From positions 558,001 to 622,000 of the forward strand of contig JAQGEQ010000045.1 of NCBI GenBank assembly GCA_034620365.1: 64,000 nucleotides of DNA, written 5' to 3'. The translations under genes were made by a program, and so were the position numbers. Source of the DNA: Pegea sp. RAD2-039 (lineage: Eukaryota; Chordata; Thaliacea; Salpida; Salpidae). Below are positions 12,897-26,100 of the stretch, in pieces (positions within the stretch are counted from its first letter, which is position 1; each line of letters starts with the position of its first letter). Below the pieces are notes generated by a model. The model did not search any database, had not been told where the DNA came from, and saw only the letters and a list, made by a program, of their open reading frames with translations.

Positions 12897-15800
12897 ACTT
12901 AAAAAAGTCAATTCATTGCTTTTGATGTGTTTAATTTTATATATTTTGAACATTTATTTCAATAGTACTTTTAGATTTGTAAATATAGCTTACTATGAAT
13001 AAATAACTATATAAATTTTACAATAGTTTTGTTTGCCTAAATATTTCAACTTATACAAAATTTGAGAAGTAGTCAAAACATAAAACTAAAAAAAAAGGTT
13101 ACAGCAAACATACCTTTAACGTTTTAGCATCAATTTATCTGTTTAAATTGATTTGTTTGTATTATAAAAAAAGTCAGACTAGAATGTTGCTAGAATAAAT
13201 CTGTTTTGATTTAAAACGTGTCATGTTTTAAAATTGTTAAAGTTTTCATAGTATCTTCAAGAATTTTATGAAGTATGAAATCAATTAATTTTATTGAATT
13301 TAAACTGTAGTATTTAAATTGTATCCATTCTATTGTAATGAGATTAAATTCATTAAAAAATATACAAGTGTTTGTTTTCTTAGAAAATTCTTTGATAAAA
13401 TATTTCCTAGTTCAGAAGATCTTGCAGACATCAGCAAAAACGCACTTTGTCCTCAAGCCATAACGATTAGTTTTTTGTTTCAGAGCCTCAATTTTCGATT
13501 TAGCTATCCGATTGAAATATTTTTATTCTAAAATACTTTATCCAAAATATTTTTTTTCTATAACCAGTGTTTGTACTCAAACTACATCTAAAAAATTCAC
13601 TAAATACCAAAACAAGAAAAACTTAAGTTCAAAAAAACCTGTAAATTTGTTGAATTAATAATTCTCTTATCATACTACCTAATACTTTCTCTTACTCAAT
13701 CTTAAATGTAATATACAATTATATCAATTTGATATAATCAAGATTTAGTTTTAAAAAGTCAACTAACTTACTTTAAATTAAGTCTATTGAATTTATAAAC
13801 GATTTTTATAAAACTTGAAGTTAGTATTAGTATCACACAAAAGCTGTAACGTTTTATTCTAAAGTTTTTTTGAAAATTGATAAAACCTGTAATTAATAAC
13901 TAGAATTAAAGACCTTTAAGTAATATTACTCCGTAATCATACGATGTTGTTTTCTTAAAAAAGATGTATGTTGGTTTATTTATTTGGTTTCTAGACAACG
14001 AAGATATTGATTTTAATTAGAAAAAAAAATTTCTTATTACTCAAGTTGTTATAGATTTATTGAAAGTAATTTCAAACTATATGTCATAAAATGCCACATA
14101 ATTTTCCAATGCGGCTTTCTCGAAGCAAATTGATTAAATAAAGAATTAAACGAAGATTGGAAATAAAATTGATGTCAAATGATGTACTTGTAAAAGCACT
14201 GTTATATAAGCACTGGACAAATTTAATGATAAATATAGACACCTTTTAAGTTTATGGTTTTCTGGTCAAAACCTGCTTTAATTTTGTAAATAGTAAAATA
14301 TGTTATCAAATACTTTTCAAAATACCAGTTTTTGATTGGTGAAATTTCGAATGAGAAATGCTATTCAACTTTCCCAAAAATAGAAAATGTTTTAATTTCA
14401 ATCGAGGCAATATTAGAAGAACCAACTAATAAAACAGTTTGAGGAAATCAGCTTTTATCTATCTGAAATAGTGCTTCAACCCCAGCTGCAATCAATACAT
14501 GACAAAAAAGTGAAATGTGGAAACAATTCATCATGTTGATAGCAAGTAACATTTATTTATTCTATTTTTACCAATTTTCACTAATTTGAAAAATAGAAGT
14601 CATTTAAAATCAAAGCATTTAACTTTAACTTAAATAATCTTTATCTTAAAACATTTGTGTTAAAAACTAAATAAGTTTTGAATTGATTGAAACTTGCAAA
14701 GCTTGTACAGATATCTTGAATTTAAAGTTATTATTGCAACGTTAAAACAATAATTCATATTTTAATAGATTCTTTTTCTAACAGAAAATGTAGGTTGTGT
14801 TTCCATTTCCGTTTTCAAATTAGAAATGTTAAGTTCTGATTGAATTTTTATGCATGAATTTCTGTAATTTGTAACAGATTTATTCACAGATATCAAAACT
14901 AAGTTTTTAATTAGATAATTGTTTATATCGTAAATATATACTTGTCAAAACTTACTCAAAATAATTTCTTACAATGTTGCTACCATTATCTGTTTATTTG
15001 ATGCTCTTATATCGTGTGTGTATTATAAATAGAAAGTTATTTTATTTGTTAAAACTGAAGTTAGTGTGTTTTTTTTACAGCAAACCGTTGTGGTTAGAAA
15101 AAGAATTTCTTTTATGCAAATCTCTAAACTTAGCATGGCACGTTTATCTGAATATTTATTCAGCTGAATTAATAAACACATTCTTTTTAAACTGTTCAAC
15201 GATTAATGTCTTTTATTAATGGATATACTAACAAATGTTTTGAACATTGCAAATAGAATAAACACATAAAAAGTTTTTTTTAAATGAATGATATCAGTTC
15301 CATTTATCAATACACGTTCTTGTGGATTTACATGGAGCGTTAAGGCAATTGCTCCAACTTAATCGCTTCAATCAATGGTTTTAGAACTGTGAAATATGAA
15401 CAGAAAAAAGATAAAAAAACGACAAATATTTAGTTGTTAAGTTCAAAGAGTTGATAACGAAACAAAGTTTTCCATTTTTGTAAAATAGGCAGTTTATGGC
15501 TTTTAATATGACAACAAAGCTATCAGACTTGTACTAGTAGAACAAGAAACTTTATGTTGTTTTAAATGAATTATAAACAAAGGAATATACCAAATAACTG
15601 ATACAGATTTATGTTTCCAATTAAAGAATGAACCATGTATTGAAACCAGCTTCATCATTAAAACATTTTAATTTTTTTTAATGTAGGTGATTGATTTACA
15701 AAATATGTGTATAAAACAGATACATATTTTAAAGTGATTGTAAGAGTAACATTTTACAGTATTTGGTTAAGATGTTAGATGTCTTATAACATGTAAACAT

Positions 15801-16246
15801 TAAAGGAATGTTGTCACTCATGAAAATTAGTTGTTTAATTCCCATAAAGTCAAATAAGAAAAATTAAACAAAATCATGAGCAACTGATAAACTTTAGTTT
15901 AAAACGATATTATTTACAATATTTAAAAATAAACTGAATGTGTTACGATTGAAAAATATTATTAAAAAATATTCTCATAGGTTTGTGGATTCAAAAATCT
16001 CTTCACTTAAGATTATTGTGAAGTTTCAGACGAATAAACAATAAAAGCTCATTATTTACAAGATTAAAAAAAAGCTTGTCGAAAATAAACAAAATAATTC
16101 GCTGAATGTAGACGAGAAAAAAGAAAAAAAGAAAATAAAATACTAATTTGTCAAAAGTATTTAAACACAGTGAAAGAAAGTTTGAAATATTTGCTAAAAT
16201 ATTTAAATTGAAATTGTTTGCTTCATCTTCAATAATCTCAAGTAAG

Positions 16247-19200
16247 CTACAGAGGCCCTGGCATAATAAAATCTGCTAAAATAGGATAATGGTCCGAGAC
16301 CTTTCCAACAGAGGACACTACTTGGCCTTGTATCAGGTCAAGATTGCGGTAAAAAATATGGTCTACGTTCCCAAATCGATTTAAAAGAGTTGTTTCCTGA
16401 ATTACTTGTCGACTTTCATGATAAACACATTTCAGATTCGCGTTCTTCCATAATGGGTCTAATTGGGACTCATAAGGGTTCAAATTAAAGTCCCCGAGTA
16501 CAATAAATGGCTCACGACTGTCTTCAAAGTCGTTAGCAACCTCTGCAATTCTTTCTATTTGGACCGTAGAAAGTCCAGTAAAATTCCCGGCTGTCCAGTT
16601 CTTATAAACTGCGTGGACATTGATGATACTCAGTGGAAGCGGATGATCTGGGAGCTCAAACCTTGTCCTTGTATAACCATAATGTGGTAACTTATTATAA
16701 CCTTCATTAGGTAACAGGTGTGCTTCGTGAGAAATCAGTTTTAATTTGCTCATCACAGCAACACCTAGAGTAGATTTAAGAGCCGGGACCCCATCAAAAG
16801 TACGAATCCCTTCACTAGAGAGTTCACTAGCTAGTGCCCCTAATACATCCTTGCCACCCCAAAAAACAGGTAACGGATCCGACTCTTGTAGTCCAATAAT
16901 ACTTGGTCCATAATGACGTAATACGTTCGCGATACAAGCTGAATTGTCCCGACCAGTGTACGTGTGTCCTAAAAGTATATTCCAGGACATTGCCCGCAGG
17001 ATGGTGGTATTGTGAGCTTCTCGATCATATCTCTGAATCCTGCTCTCATTGACTCGACAATCAAATGGTGAACGGAGATAATATGACAGAAGTGAGGAGG
17101 TGATCAGAGATAGAATAGTGATCAATAAAAAGAAGATTATGTCTGAGCTAACTAGCTGTTCATACTCAATTTGGTACTTTCTTTGCTCATAAAGATAGAA
17201 AAACAAGCCACTTAGCATTACAGAAAGACAAATAAAAGTGATTGATATACTTAATATAATATCCATCCGTCCAAAAAAGAAGTTTGTAATTGTTGGAAGG
17301 TTGAAAGATGTTAATGCAACTAGTTTGACCAAGAAACATACAGACCCTAAAATGTATGCGAGACCTCGATATAGAGAGTAGCAAAGACGAGTCGATATAA
17401 TGTAGACACCGATCACTTTGATAAAAGCATATGGCAGAGACAAGCTCACTAAACTGACCCCAACAAGAGCAAGGAACCCTTCAAACTTCAACAAAAGTAT
17501 AAATCCAGTTGTAATCATCATTAGAAGAGTTATGGTTTTGATGATGCACGAAAAGAAGTTCTGAAAACCAAGAAATTTGATTAAAGTATTTTTTAATAAC
17601 GCAACTGAAGCGCGTTATTTTTAATCGATGAACAAAATCTTATCGGAAAAATTTTCAGACAATGCAAACCTGTTGAAGAACATTCTGCAGCATTCACTTA
17701 AGCTTATTGCAGTTACATTTATCTAAATTTTTATCATTAGCGTATCACTTGCAGCTTAAACAGATAAGAAATAAAATACTTTACTTATAAAATCACCAGG
17801 TGGCAAATGATATTATGAATAAGTTGTTAAAACAGAAGTTAAGTAAAGAAGATTTAAAGATTTGCTCTAAAGCATATCTGATTAATTTAAATATTCCTGG
17901 GTGGTCGAACTGATTTATTGGTGGGTTTGCTTCACAATTTTACAGGTAAACGTTCAATTTGTTTTGGCAATCTTCAGTGACTCATGTAGAAGTTACAAAT
18001 AATCGATTTTGTAAGCTTTGAAAACTTAATACAGAGTAATTTGCAATTCAAGTTGTTCAATCGAAGTGAAGATTTTTTTATTTTAGTCACAAATATTTAG
18101 ACCGGAAGTTTTCATTTGAGCAACCACATGCCAATTGAACTTTAAAATTTAATTGAAATTCATCACTAGTGTCTTCAAAACTAGCTTATTTTGATTACTG
18201 ATTAGGATTAGATATCTTTATTTATTAAACTCAAATTTAAAAAACAATAAAATGAAGTTTAAACAAGAAGACATTTTTTTAATTGGAAACTATGTATGTA
18301 CTTCATGTAAACCTTGGTTAAATACCCACAAAAAACCATTAGTGTTTTTCATAAACCACTTTGATATAAAACATAATTTACAGAAGCTATACGTTGCTCA
18401 AATATCATAAAATATCAACTTTATATTGTACGTGGCACAAAACGCAAAAATCCATAATTGACCGACTTCTAAAAGCTGGATTGTTATCATCAGACTTCAT
18501 GCAATCGGTTTATTTATTTTTAAGTTGTTGTTTCAAATACTTCACAATTTATATCGTTTAAAAGTCATGCTTCTAATTAAGCGGTTAGTTTTTAATTAAG
18601 ATATGAACGAAGAAACCCTCATAAACACACTTTAAATTGTATTAGCGTAGGTAAAAGTATACCTATTCTTTTAATTGATTGACACTGAAAATCTTTGCTA
18701 TTAAAGCAAATTTTATCTAAATTAAAAAAAAGGTATTTAAATTGAAGAAAAGTCCAGGCTACATCAAATAATTAAAAGTTTGGACTACATCCACAGCTGT
18801 TTACTTGTTTTTTAATCTGGTTTGTCATTGATTAAGTACATACATTAATCGTAAAAAAGGAAAATTAAAGGCACAACAAGTTTGTAGAAAAATTTATAAA
18901 ATATGTGAAATGCCTATAATAATTTAGAAAATATAATTTAAAGTATTTAAACAGAAATATCTTTATAAAGTTTTTATAAAAATTGACGAGAACATGATAT
19001 TATTCCTTGTCAGTTATTGCTGATTTTATAGAAGCTTTGAAGTAATGTTGGAGATTGTAAATTACATTAATCATCAAAATTTATGATTTGCAATCTCATC
19101 ATAATGAATTATTGGTGAACCAAATTTCTCAATTTTCAAACCAGCTTCAGTTTCTGTTGTACTTTGAACTTTTTATCTGATTAAATACATTTTTGCTACC

Positions 19201-21487
19201 ACGGTTTTTTAAATTATTAGTATTTAAGTAGGTTATTAACTATAATAGATTAAAAAAGTAATAAGGTCTAGCAAATATTTCATTATCAGTAATAAGAGCG
19301 ACTTTGGTCTGTTTAGAATATACACAGACCAGAAAACCAAGTATTAGTTTGATACACATATACTATTTTCTAAAAAGAGTTTTGACAACCGATAATTCAT
19401 CAAAAATTATTTGTAATATAATAAGTAGAGCTTTGTAATTATTTGAAAATTTTTGAATGGATTTTAAAAGACTTTTTTGGGTGATTAAGATGAATGCACT
19501 ATTGACTAAAAGTAGAAAAAAAATGATTAACTTTTGTTGTTACTTTCAGTTGAATGTATCTGGTTGATTTATTATCGTTTAGATTATTAAGGAAACTGTT
19601 CTAGTAGGGAACTTTTAGGATTGCTTTCACAATGAGATGACATTAGGAGTCAGGCATCTTTAACAATTTGCTAGAAATACTTCCTGATTGCGAATCGGTT
19701 ACTCAAGAGTAAAGACTCAATGTAACGTGGCAAGGGAGAAAGTACCACGATAAGATGTCTGTGCTTGATGCTATAAAAACTTTAATTGAAGACAACATGA
19801 TAACGAAGACCACCAAATTGAAAAAAGCTTTAAATAATTCTTAAGCTTAGGATGAAGAAATACTTTTGAAAAATATGATATACAAGTTTAATCTCATTCA
19901 CGATATGTAGCATCGTTTTTAAAAGATCAAACAAACGTTTTTAGTTTTGTCAAAAGCTTTCTAAAATTTCTGCGTCACTGACTTTGAGCTGACATAGACT
20001 AATTACTGAGCAATGAAAAGCTAATTTTAAACAAGATGACAAACATACTACTGGTTTAACTTGACGATTGAAACATGCGACCTTTACAAAAGCATTTACT
20101 GATGATACTTTCGTTGTTTACTTCAGATTATCAGCTGAGAAAAGCTCCTAAGAACACTGCTTATGTCTCCTATATTTCTACAGATATTTATTTAGTTTCT
20201 AAGAGATAATGCTAAGGACTTTTTTGTTGGCCGGAAAGATTTAAGGATGTGCCAGATGACTTAATAAGCCCTGAAGATCTCGTCTGTGAGTTGAGATTAC
20301 TGTTTAACATCGGATCAAAAGCAAAATAAAAAGAGATTACTCGTGTTAGTGTCACAAACCTGAGTAAGTTAACACCAAAGAAAAGTAGAAAAGGAAATAA
20401 AACTGAAGGTGGTACACACCTTAGAGACAGGACAGTCTGTTTGGTAGCTGAATGACTTCATGATGCTTTGTTGACGACGAATTCTTGAGTAGATTGCCAA
20501 AAAGAAGCTTACAGTACAAGAGATTACGACAATAAATCCATAGGGGTCAGTCCGGTAACCAGCCCACCTGATTAACTGGGCTGGAGAGGAAAGGAACTGA
20601 ACAAAAATGATAAGAAAAGATGCGATTCCAGGAGACATAAGAATCGTAACAAAAGAAGCAAGTCGAGCAAGACCCTTATCTTCTACTTCTTTACTGTCAA
20701 GACTTATTTTTGATCCCAGTTCTGACTTTTCAGATGGAATCATAGGACACAAATTAGAAGAAACGCCGGACTCTTTTCGGTATTTGAAATCAGGAAGATT
20801 TAAATCAGTTTCTGTTGTGTCACTTCGTTCGCTTCTAGGAGTCGGGGCGATGTATCCTTTAGAGGCAGCTTCAATCTCATTTGTTTCCAGAATAAAGTCT
20901 TCTTTCTTCAGCTTGCTCTTCATTGAGACTTGTATCACTGAAAGAATACAAATGATAGCTAACAGTGTCCCAGATACTTTCCACTCTTCATAAAAGACAT
21001 TGACTGCGTGACAAGACCAACGAACACAAATAGAAATATAAACAGCCAGAAAAAATTCCAAAGAAGCGTGAATATTCTGCTTCGAACGACTAAATCTCAT
21101 CACAAAAGGTAAAAGGAAGCTTCCTCCTCCAAGAAACGCTGTCCGGAATGATGGTTTGTCATCCATATACGGTAGAGATGCAATCAATAAAAGAAGAGGC
21201 TCTGAAATCGCAAATATTAGTTGATGGATGAGAGGTAGTTGGAAGTTCCAGATGCTTGGATGAAGAGTAAAGAGTCCCGGAAGAAAGAAGACTAGAAAGA
21301 AAATGAGAGCAGGAGCTAATCTGAAGCGGAGAGCTGCAGGCTCAGTGAAATGCCAAAAATTTGCTTCTATATAGGAGATAAGAACATTCCAGCCAGCAAG
21401 GATCAGCATTACTCGATTAGAGATTGATATAATGTTATAAATGGAATAACGCATAGTGTTATTCGATGAAAGGCAATTTGAAATCAT
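16247..21487 (-). CDS. CWH43/PGAP2IP-like membrane protein with C-terminal EEP domain
   Basis: Two long open frames on the minus strand splice in frame. Exon 1 is 21487-20420 (356 codons, donor AAG|gtgtgt) and exon 2 is 17560-16247 (acceptor ttttcag), giving 793 residues. Both junctions are phase 0. Residues ~20-340 and ~365-515 hold many hydrophobic segments, interrupted by a Ser/Glu/Lys-rich cytosolic-type loop at ~189-272. Residues ~540-790 are an endonuclease/exonuclease/phosphatase fold with its motifs in place: N550 (MSWNIL), E582 (GLQES), H672 (INVHAV), D713 and N715 (GDFN), D756 (VDH), and D779-H780 (SDHYPI). Cwh43-type proteins act in the ER/Golgi on GPI-anchor lipid remodelling; in yeast Cwh43 a PGAP2-like part is fused to this kind of region. 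I see no Frag1/PGAP2 domain, so this matches PGAP2IP better. An upstream in-frame TGA supports M1; M12 is an alternative start. Confidence 0.85.
17561..20419 (-). other. intron of the CWH43-like gene
   Basis: A 2859-bp intron, the only one in the coding part of this gene. It is AT-rich for most of its length but contains coding-like remnants on the opposite strand at 19713-20329. I see no exon of the host gene that would keep the frame; joining the two flanking exons directly gives an uninterrupted protein. Confidence 0.7.
19713..20329 (+). pseudogene. coding-like remnant in the intron, family unknown
   Basis: Two open stretches have coding-like residue composition unlike the surrounding AT-rich DNA. 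One, 19713-19844, contains the run YHDKMSVLDAIKTLIEDN and ends at TAA. The other, 20219-20329, contains VPDDLISPEDLVCELRLLF and also ends at TAA. Sequence between them is broken by stops. Together they look like a decayed gene copy or transposon gene on the strand opposite to the host gene. I do not recognise the family, and chance open frames are possible. Confidence 0.25.
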
Positions 21488-21527
21488 TTTAATTCAGATT
21501 TTTGCTTTAATTGAACTTATTTTTCTG
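21488..21527 (-). other. candidate 3' splice site and 5' UTR of the CWH43-like gene
   Basis: On the minus strand a good acceptor (ttcatttttcacag) ends at 21525, 37 nt before the start codon. It could close a 5'-UTR intron or receive a spliced leader. There is no upstream exon that I can identify. Confidence 0.4.
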
Positions 21528-24500
21528 TGAAAAATGAACAAAAAAATCCAATGAAAAATACAAAGAAGCTTTTATTTCAAAAGAAAAAAAATAGTTTCAA
21601 TTTAGTCAAATAAGAAGTGTCTGAAACTATAAGTGGATTTTTGGTTTTAATCATCTTATCTAAAAAAAAAGATAAAAGTAAAAATCAAATTTACAAAAAT
21701 AATCTTCGATTTTGATACATATCGGTTCCCGACAATTATCAAATAAGTTTTTGGCAAATGGCAGTCAAAGCCAGCTGTTAACCCATGCAACTAATAATGC
21801 TAAATATTTTCTAATTTAAAAATCTAAATTTTATATCAGATATTCTTAATCAGTTTCATTAAAATAGATTAAAATATCAAATATTAAATGGATAAAATAT
21901 TTCTGAAACTTTTAAAAATGTAATTTGAAGTAAAAAAAGTATTTTGCTGAGTTCAAACATGAACTTAAAAAGGAATTTAATAATATTCGAAAGTTACAGT
22001 TGAAAAAATTTACGCTAGCGGTAAACAACAGCTATTTTTCTGTAAAATATTTCTTTGGTCAACTTTTTAAAAATAGGATTTTTATTTTATGAATAAATCT
22101 AATAACTCAATTTTTTTTCCAATATCAACAGTAACTATAAAGTTTTATGAACATTTTTAAACGATAAATAATTTTAAGATCAAACCTAATCTTCGTATGG
22201 TCTATTTTTTTTAATTCTAAGAAGTTTTAATCTAAAAATATTCTTTTAATTCGTGTGTAAAGTTGAAATAGTGGGTATTAATGCTATAAATGTAAATTTA
22301 TTCGTGATTTTTTTTTACAAAAAAGTTTCTTACTGTGATACAAAACACAATCAATATTTTGATCGAAAATAAACTATTCGACATTTCAAAAAAACAGAAG
22401 ATAATCAAAATAGGAATTGAATTTCATTTACGAAATTTTGTATTTCCAAAATAACTTTTGGTTTATTGAAAACTTTTACAATTTTTACAAAACAATTAAA
22501 AGACTATTCATACCTCATATCATTGTAATTGAAGTATAGAAAACGTATAAACATTTCCAATTAAAACTTTTGGCTCACATAGCAGTTTTTATTTAATAAA
22601 AAATACATTAACCCTTTAAACTGGGATTAGACAATTCAATAAAACATTTTTTGTACGTTTACTGAAATGAACTAGATATTGAGCTTGTGATAACGAGAAG
22701 ATAACTTTCCTTTTTAAAATTTTGTAAATAATTTTTGATACGCTAGCGTCATCTATAACGTCTCAGATACTATAAAAGCTCATCAAGTTTGTAGTTTAAG
22801 ATATTTATAGATAAAGTCAAACTTTTTTATCATTATAATCAGAGAATAAAATATTTGGTAAGTCATCAATGTTATCAAACGCTAATCATAAATAATAATA
22901 TTTAATAATATCGAAAAATTTTGGATAATTTTTTAATTTTATTGAAGTTGAAATTTTGGTTTGATTATAAGTTTGATGCGTTCTACTAAATATTGTTTTA
23001 TTGAAATAATTAAACCTAAATACGGTTAACAAATGTCTAAACTTTGTCTGATTTTCATTTAGTCTTTCCTCAAAATATTCTTGATAAGACACCGATAGAA
23101 AAAAATTAAGAAATGAAAGAAAAAGAAGCTTATGGAGTAGTATGAAAAGTGGATTGTTAATCTATTTCAAAGCTTCTTAATCTCTCATCGTGTCTTTACT
23201 GAAGCTCAAAAGAACTTAAGTAAATATTACGCAAGTATCCATTGGTTCTTTATGGTCAGATGATTTATTTTGAAATCGGCATTGTGAATAGAAATGTTAT
23301 TAATTGGCTTATTGAAGTTCCACTCAAAATTTCCCGTCTGTCGGTTAATATTAAAAAGTTTTCATCAAATATTTGACTGAAGTATCATTTCACTGTAAGA
23401 TAAATCTTGTTCCTCAAAAGTATTCATCAAATCAACAACAATTTATTTTAATTGTATTAGTTCAGCTTTACAGGCAAAAACTACCAAAACTACCATGTAC
23501 TTTCCAAAAAAGAATTATTTGATGGTTTGTAAGTCTTACTCATAAAGATAATCATTTAAACTGGCAAGATTTTATCATTTCAGAGTGAGATATTTTACTG
23601 ACAAGAAAATAAAAACACATCAGCTTTTTGGTGTTTTACCAGCATTCATATCACTTTCTCTCAAAGTTTTTTAAAACTTGTTTAATTTATTCAAAATATA
23701 AACAAACTTCACGCAACAAAAGCGTGACTACAAAACAAGAATAGTATTGGCATCTCCTCTTCAAGATTTTTATGTATCTTACATACAAGATTATTTTAGA
23801 ATAATATTATAGTTTTATGGTTAATAAAAGTCATTAAAGTTGTATACAAATTATACTTTTTAAATAATAAAGATGGCAGATTTCATCTATTTTTACTTTA
23901 AATAATTCTGTTAATCATTCCTTATATAAATTTACTTTTAAAGTTTTTCGTTATGTCGTCCTAAATGTTTACAATTTAAAGTGTAAACATCATTAGATTG
24001 AAAATGATCAAGAACACCGCTTGTTAATGCTTGCGTTCGAGCTTTGTTTGCTTTTTCTTAAGGCTTTATCAAGTTTGACAGACATGGAGATACAGCAAAA
24101 AAGAAAATAAAATTTAGATGAAAAAGTAATAAATAAAACAGAAAAGAAATTTTGAGCAAAAAACAAAATAATTTTATTTAAAAAATTTTTCATCATTTTT
24201 GAATAGTTAATATTCAAAAGCGTGAAACAATACTTGTTATTCTTACTAGGCTTGTCTTACAGCTTTGTTTTACAATTGTTTGTTGGTATCTACCTTATTT
24301 TTATTAAACAATGAACACTTTAACAGTAAATAAAAACACTAAAAAAAATGTATTTTTTTCTGATTGCAAGTAGCTAACATCACTTATACTGACCTGAAAG
24401 TTTAGAGGTTATAATTTCAAGTATTCATTGAATTATATGATGAAATTTTACTAAGCGAACATCGGCTAAGCTGAAGCTAATTTCACAATCTTTTTTGACC

Positions 24501-25504
24501 TTTTGGTATAAATATAATCTTTCAAAAATGAGTTTTGCTTTTATAACCTTACAGATAGTTGTTTGAAAAAGTAGATTACATCTATATTTCAAAACTTGTG
24601 TATGCACAAAAAGTATTGAAAATAACGTTTAAAAAAGCTATATAAGTAAAACGATATTGTAAGAAAAACGTGTTTGTGTGAAAAGCTTTGTGTTTTGTTT
24701 GTTTGTCAAATATATAAACCTGCTGAAGTTACATGAAGATATGAGTTTTATTAATTTCTGTTTCATACTTACAAACATTTCGGGTTAACTAATTATATTT
24801 AAAATGAAAAACTTAGCATTTTTTAATGAGTTTCATTTCTATTATGAGATTATAGTTTTAGTTAGAAATTTGTGTTTTAATTTTTAGCCTACACCAATAT
24901 TTACGCAAACCAGGAACTCGTGCTTCTAAAAATAAAGAAAATAAATTATTTTTTTTAAATTAAAAGTCGTACACAAAACTCATTAAAAAAATGAATAGTA
25001 AAAAGATCATAATTCTATCTTTTCAAAAAGCGGTAAATACTAATAACAATTATTAAGCATTTAAAAACTTCAAAAGAATTCTTGTAATATTTTTTTATCG
25101 GATTGAAGATAATTGTAGATAAATTGTTGAAGAAATTTGATTCATATCTACTAAAGCATGATTAAAAGCTTATAAAACATCAATATCATCTGTTTTTTAT
25201 CAAGTTTTTTTTTATTAAATGTCAAGCAATTAATAAAAGCTAACAACAGTAAACAGATATATGCACAATTGAATAAATCAATTTAGAAGACAAAGAGTTT
25301 ACAACCAGAAATAATATTAGAGCTTTTCAACAAATAACCAAAATCCTTATAATCACAAGACAGCGTCCAAAAACTAAACAAAAAACAGTAGCTCGTAATA
25401 AAATAACTGAATCTTAAGGTCGATACAAAAACCAACTTTTAGCTTAACGAATAATTTGTTTATTTCACAACGTTTCATTCACTTTAAATAAAAGAGTTAA
25501 CCGG

Positions 25505-26100
25505 AGTTCCTCATCTTAATGTGATAATTTTCAATGAATTTTTATCGGTTGAGTCTAATTTGAGTTCAAACTGCTTTTATCTAACATCTGCAGAAACATC
25601 AACAATCTATTTCACGCTTAGCACTTTAGCAGCTTGCACACTCTCAAACTTACATCAGCTATTTATCAATGCAACAAAAGTTACTTCAAACCGTGGATTC
25701 GTCGGAAAATGCAAAAGGTAATCGAACGACATCAAAGAAATAGTTTTATAGCTTCTATTATGTTTTGTCAGCATCCACTTAAATCACTCATCGTCTGCTA
25801 CTGTCTCTTTCGGTGAAGTAAGAAAAATTATGTTTACATATTTGCCCGATTACTTAGTTCTTCGCTTTACTTTGTTCTAACTAATCCTCCGGCCTCAATC
25901 ATGTAATTTTCTCTTCTTCCTTTTCTTTGTAGTCTTTGATTAAACTGAATTGGTTGTTTCTGATCGAAATCGCTTGAACATTGGAAAGCTAGAGAAGCTT
26001 TTTAAAGAGCTTACAAGAGTCAGCCTGACGAGTTTTTATACAAAAGTAACCGGAGCCCACGGCTAAGCATTCTGACTATCTTCACTTTTCGTCACACTGA
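25505..26100. other. GC-richer unexplained block
   Basis: A stretch of about 600 bp stands out from the AT-rich desert by fewer A/T tracts and by two overlapping short open frames on the + strand (25521-25721 and 25634-25816). Neither shows a recognisable motif, and I see no convincing donor or acceptor that would link them. It could be a decayed element, a non-coding exon or a regulatory region. Confidence 0.2.

Larger units (their letters stand above)
2814..16246. other. intergenic stretch between the GILT and CWH43-like genes
   Basis: About 13 kb of AT-rich DNA. I could join no set of open frames into a gene. It holds a GC-richer unexplained block and repeat fragment (4427-4800), an antisense degenerate LINE copy (5985-6735), short tandem duplications at 3656-3679 and 12871-12892, and a weak coding-like frame at about 12275-12475. 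The remaining open frames are short, AT-driven and lack recognisable motifs. Confidence 0.55.

Noticed and set aside
16463..16690. 75-codon open frame on the + strand
   Set aside because: Antisense shadow of the EEP domain exon.
20607..20993. 128-codon open frame on the + strand
   Set aside because: It is the antisense shadow of exon 1 of the CWH43-like gene, which has the convincing coding sequence and splice sites.
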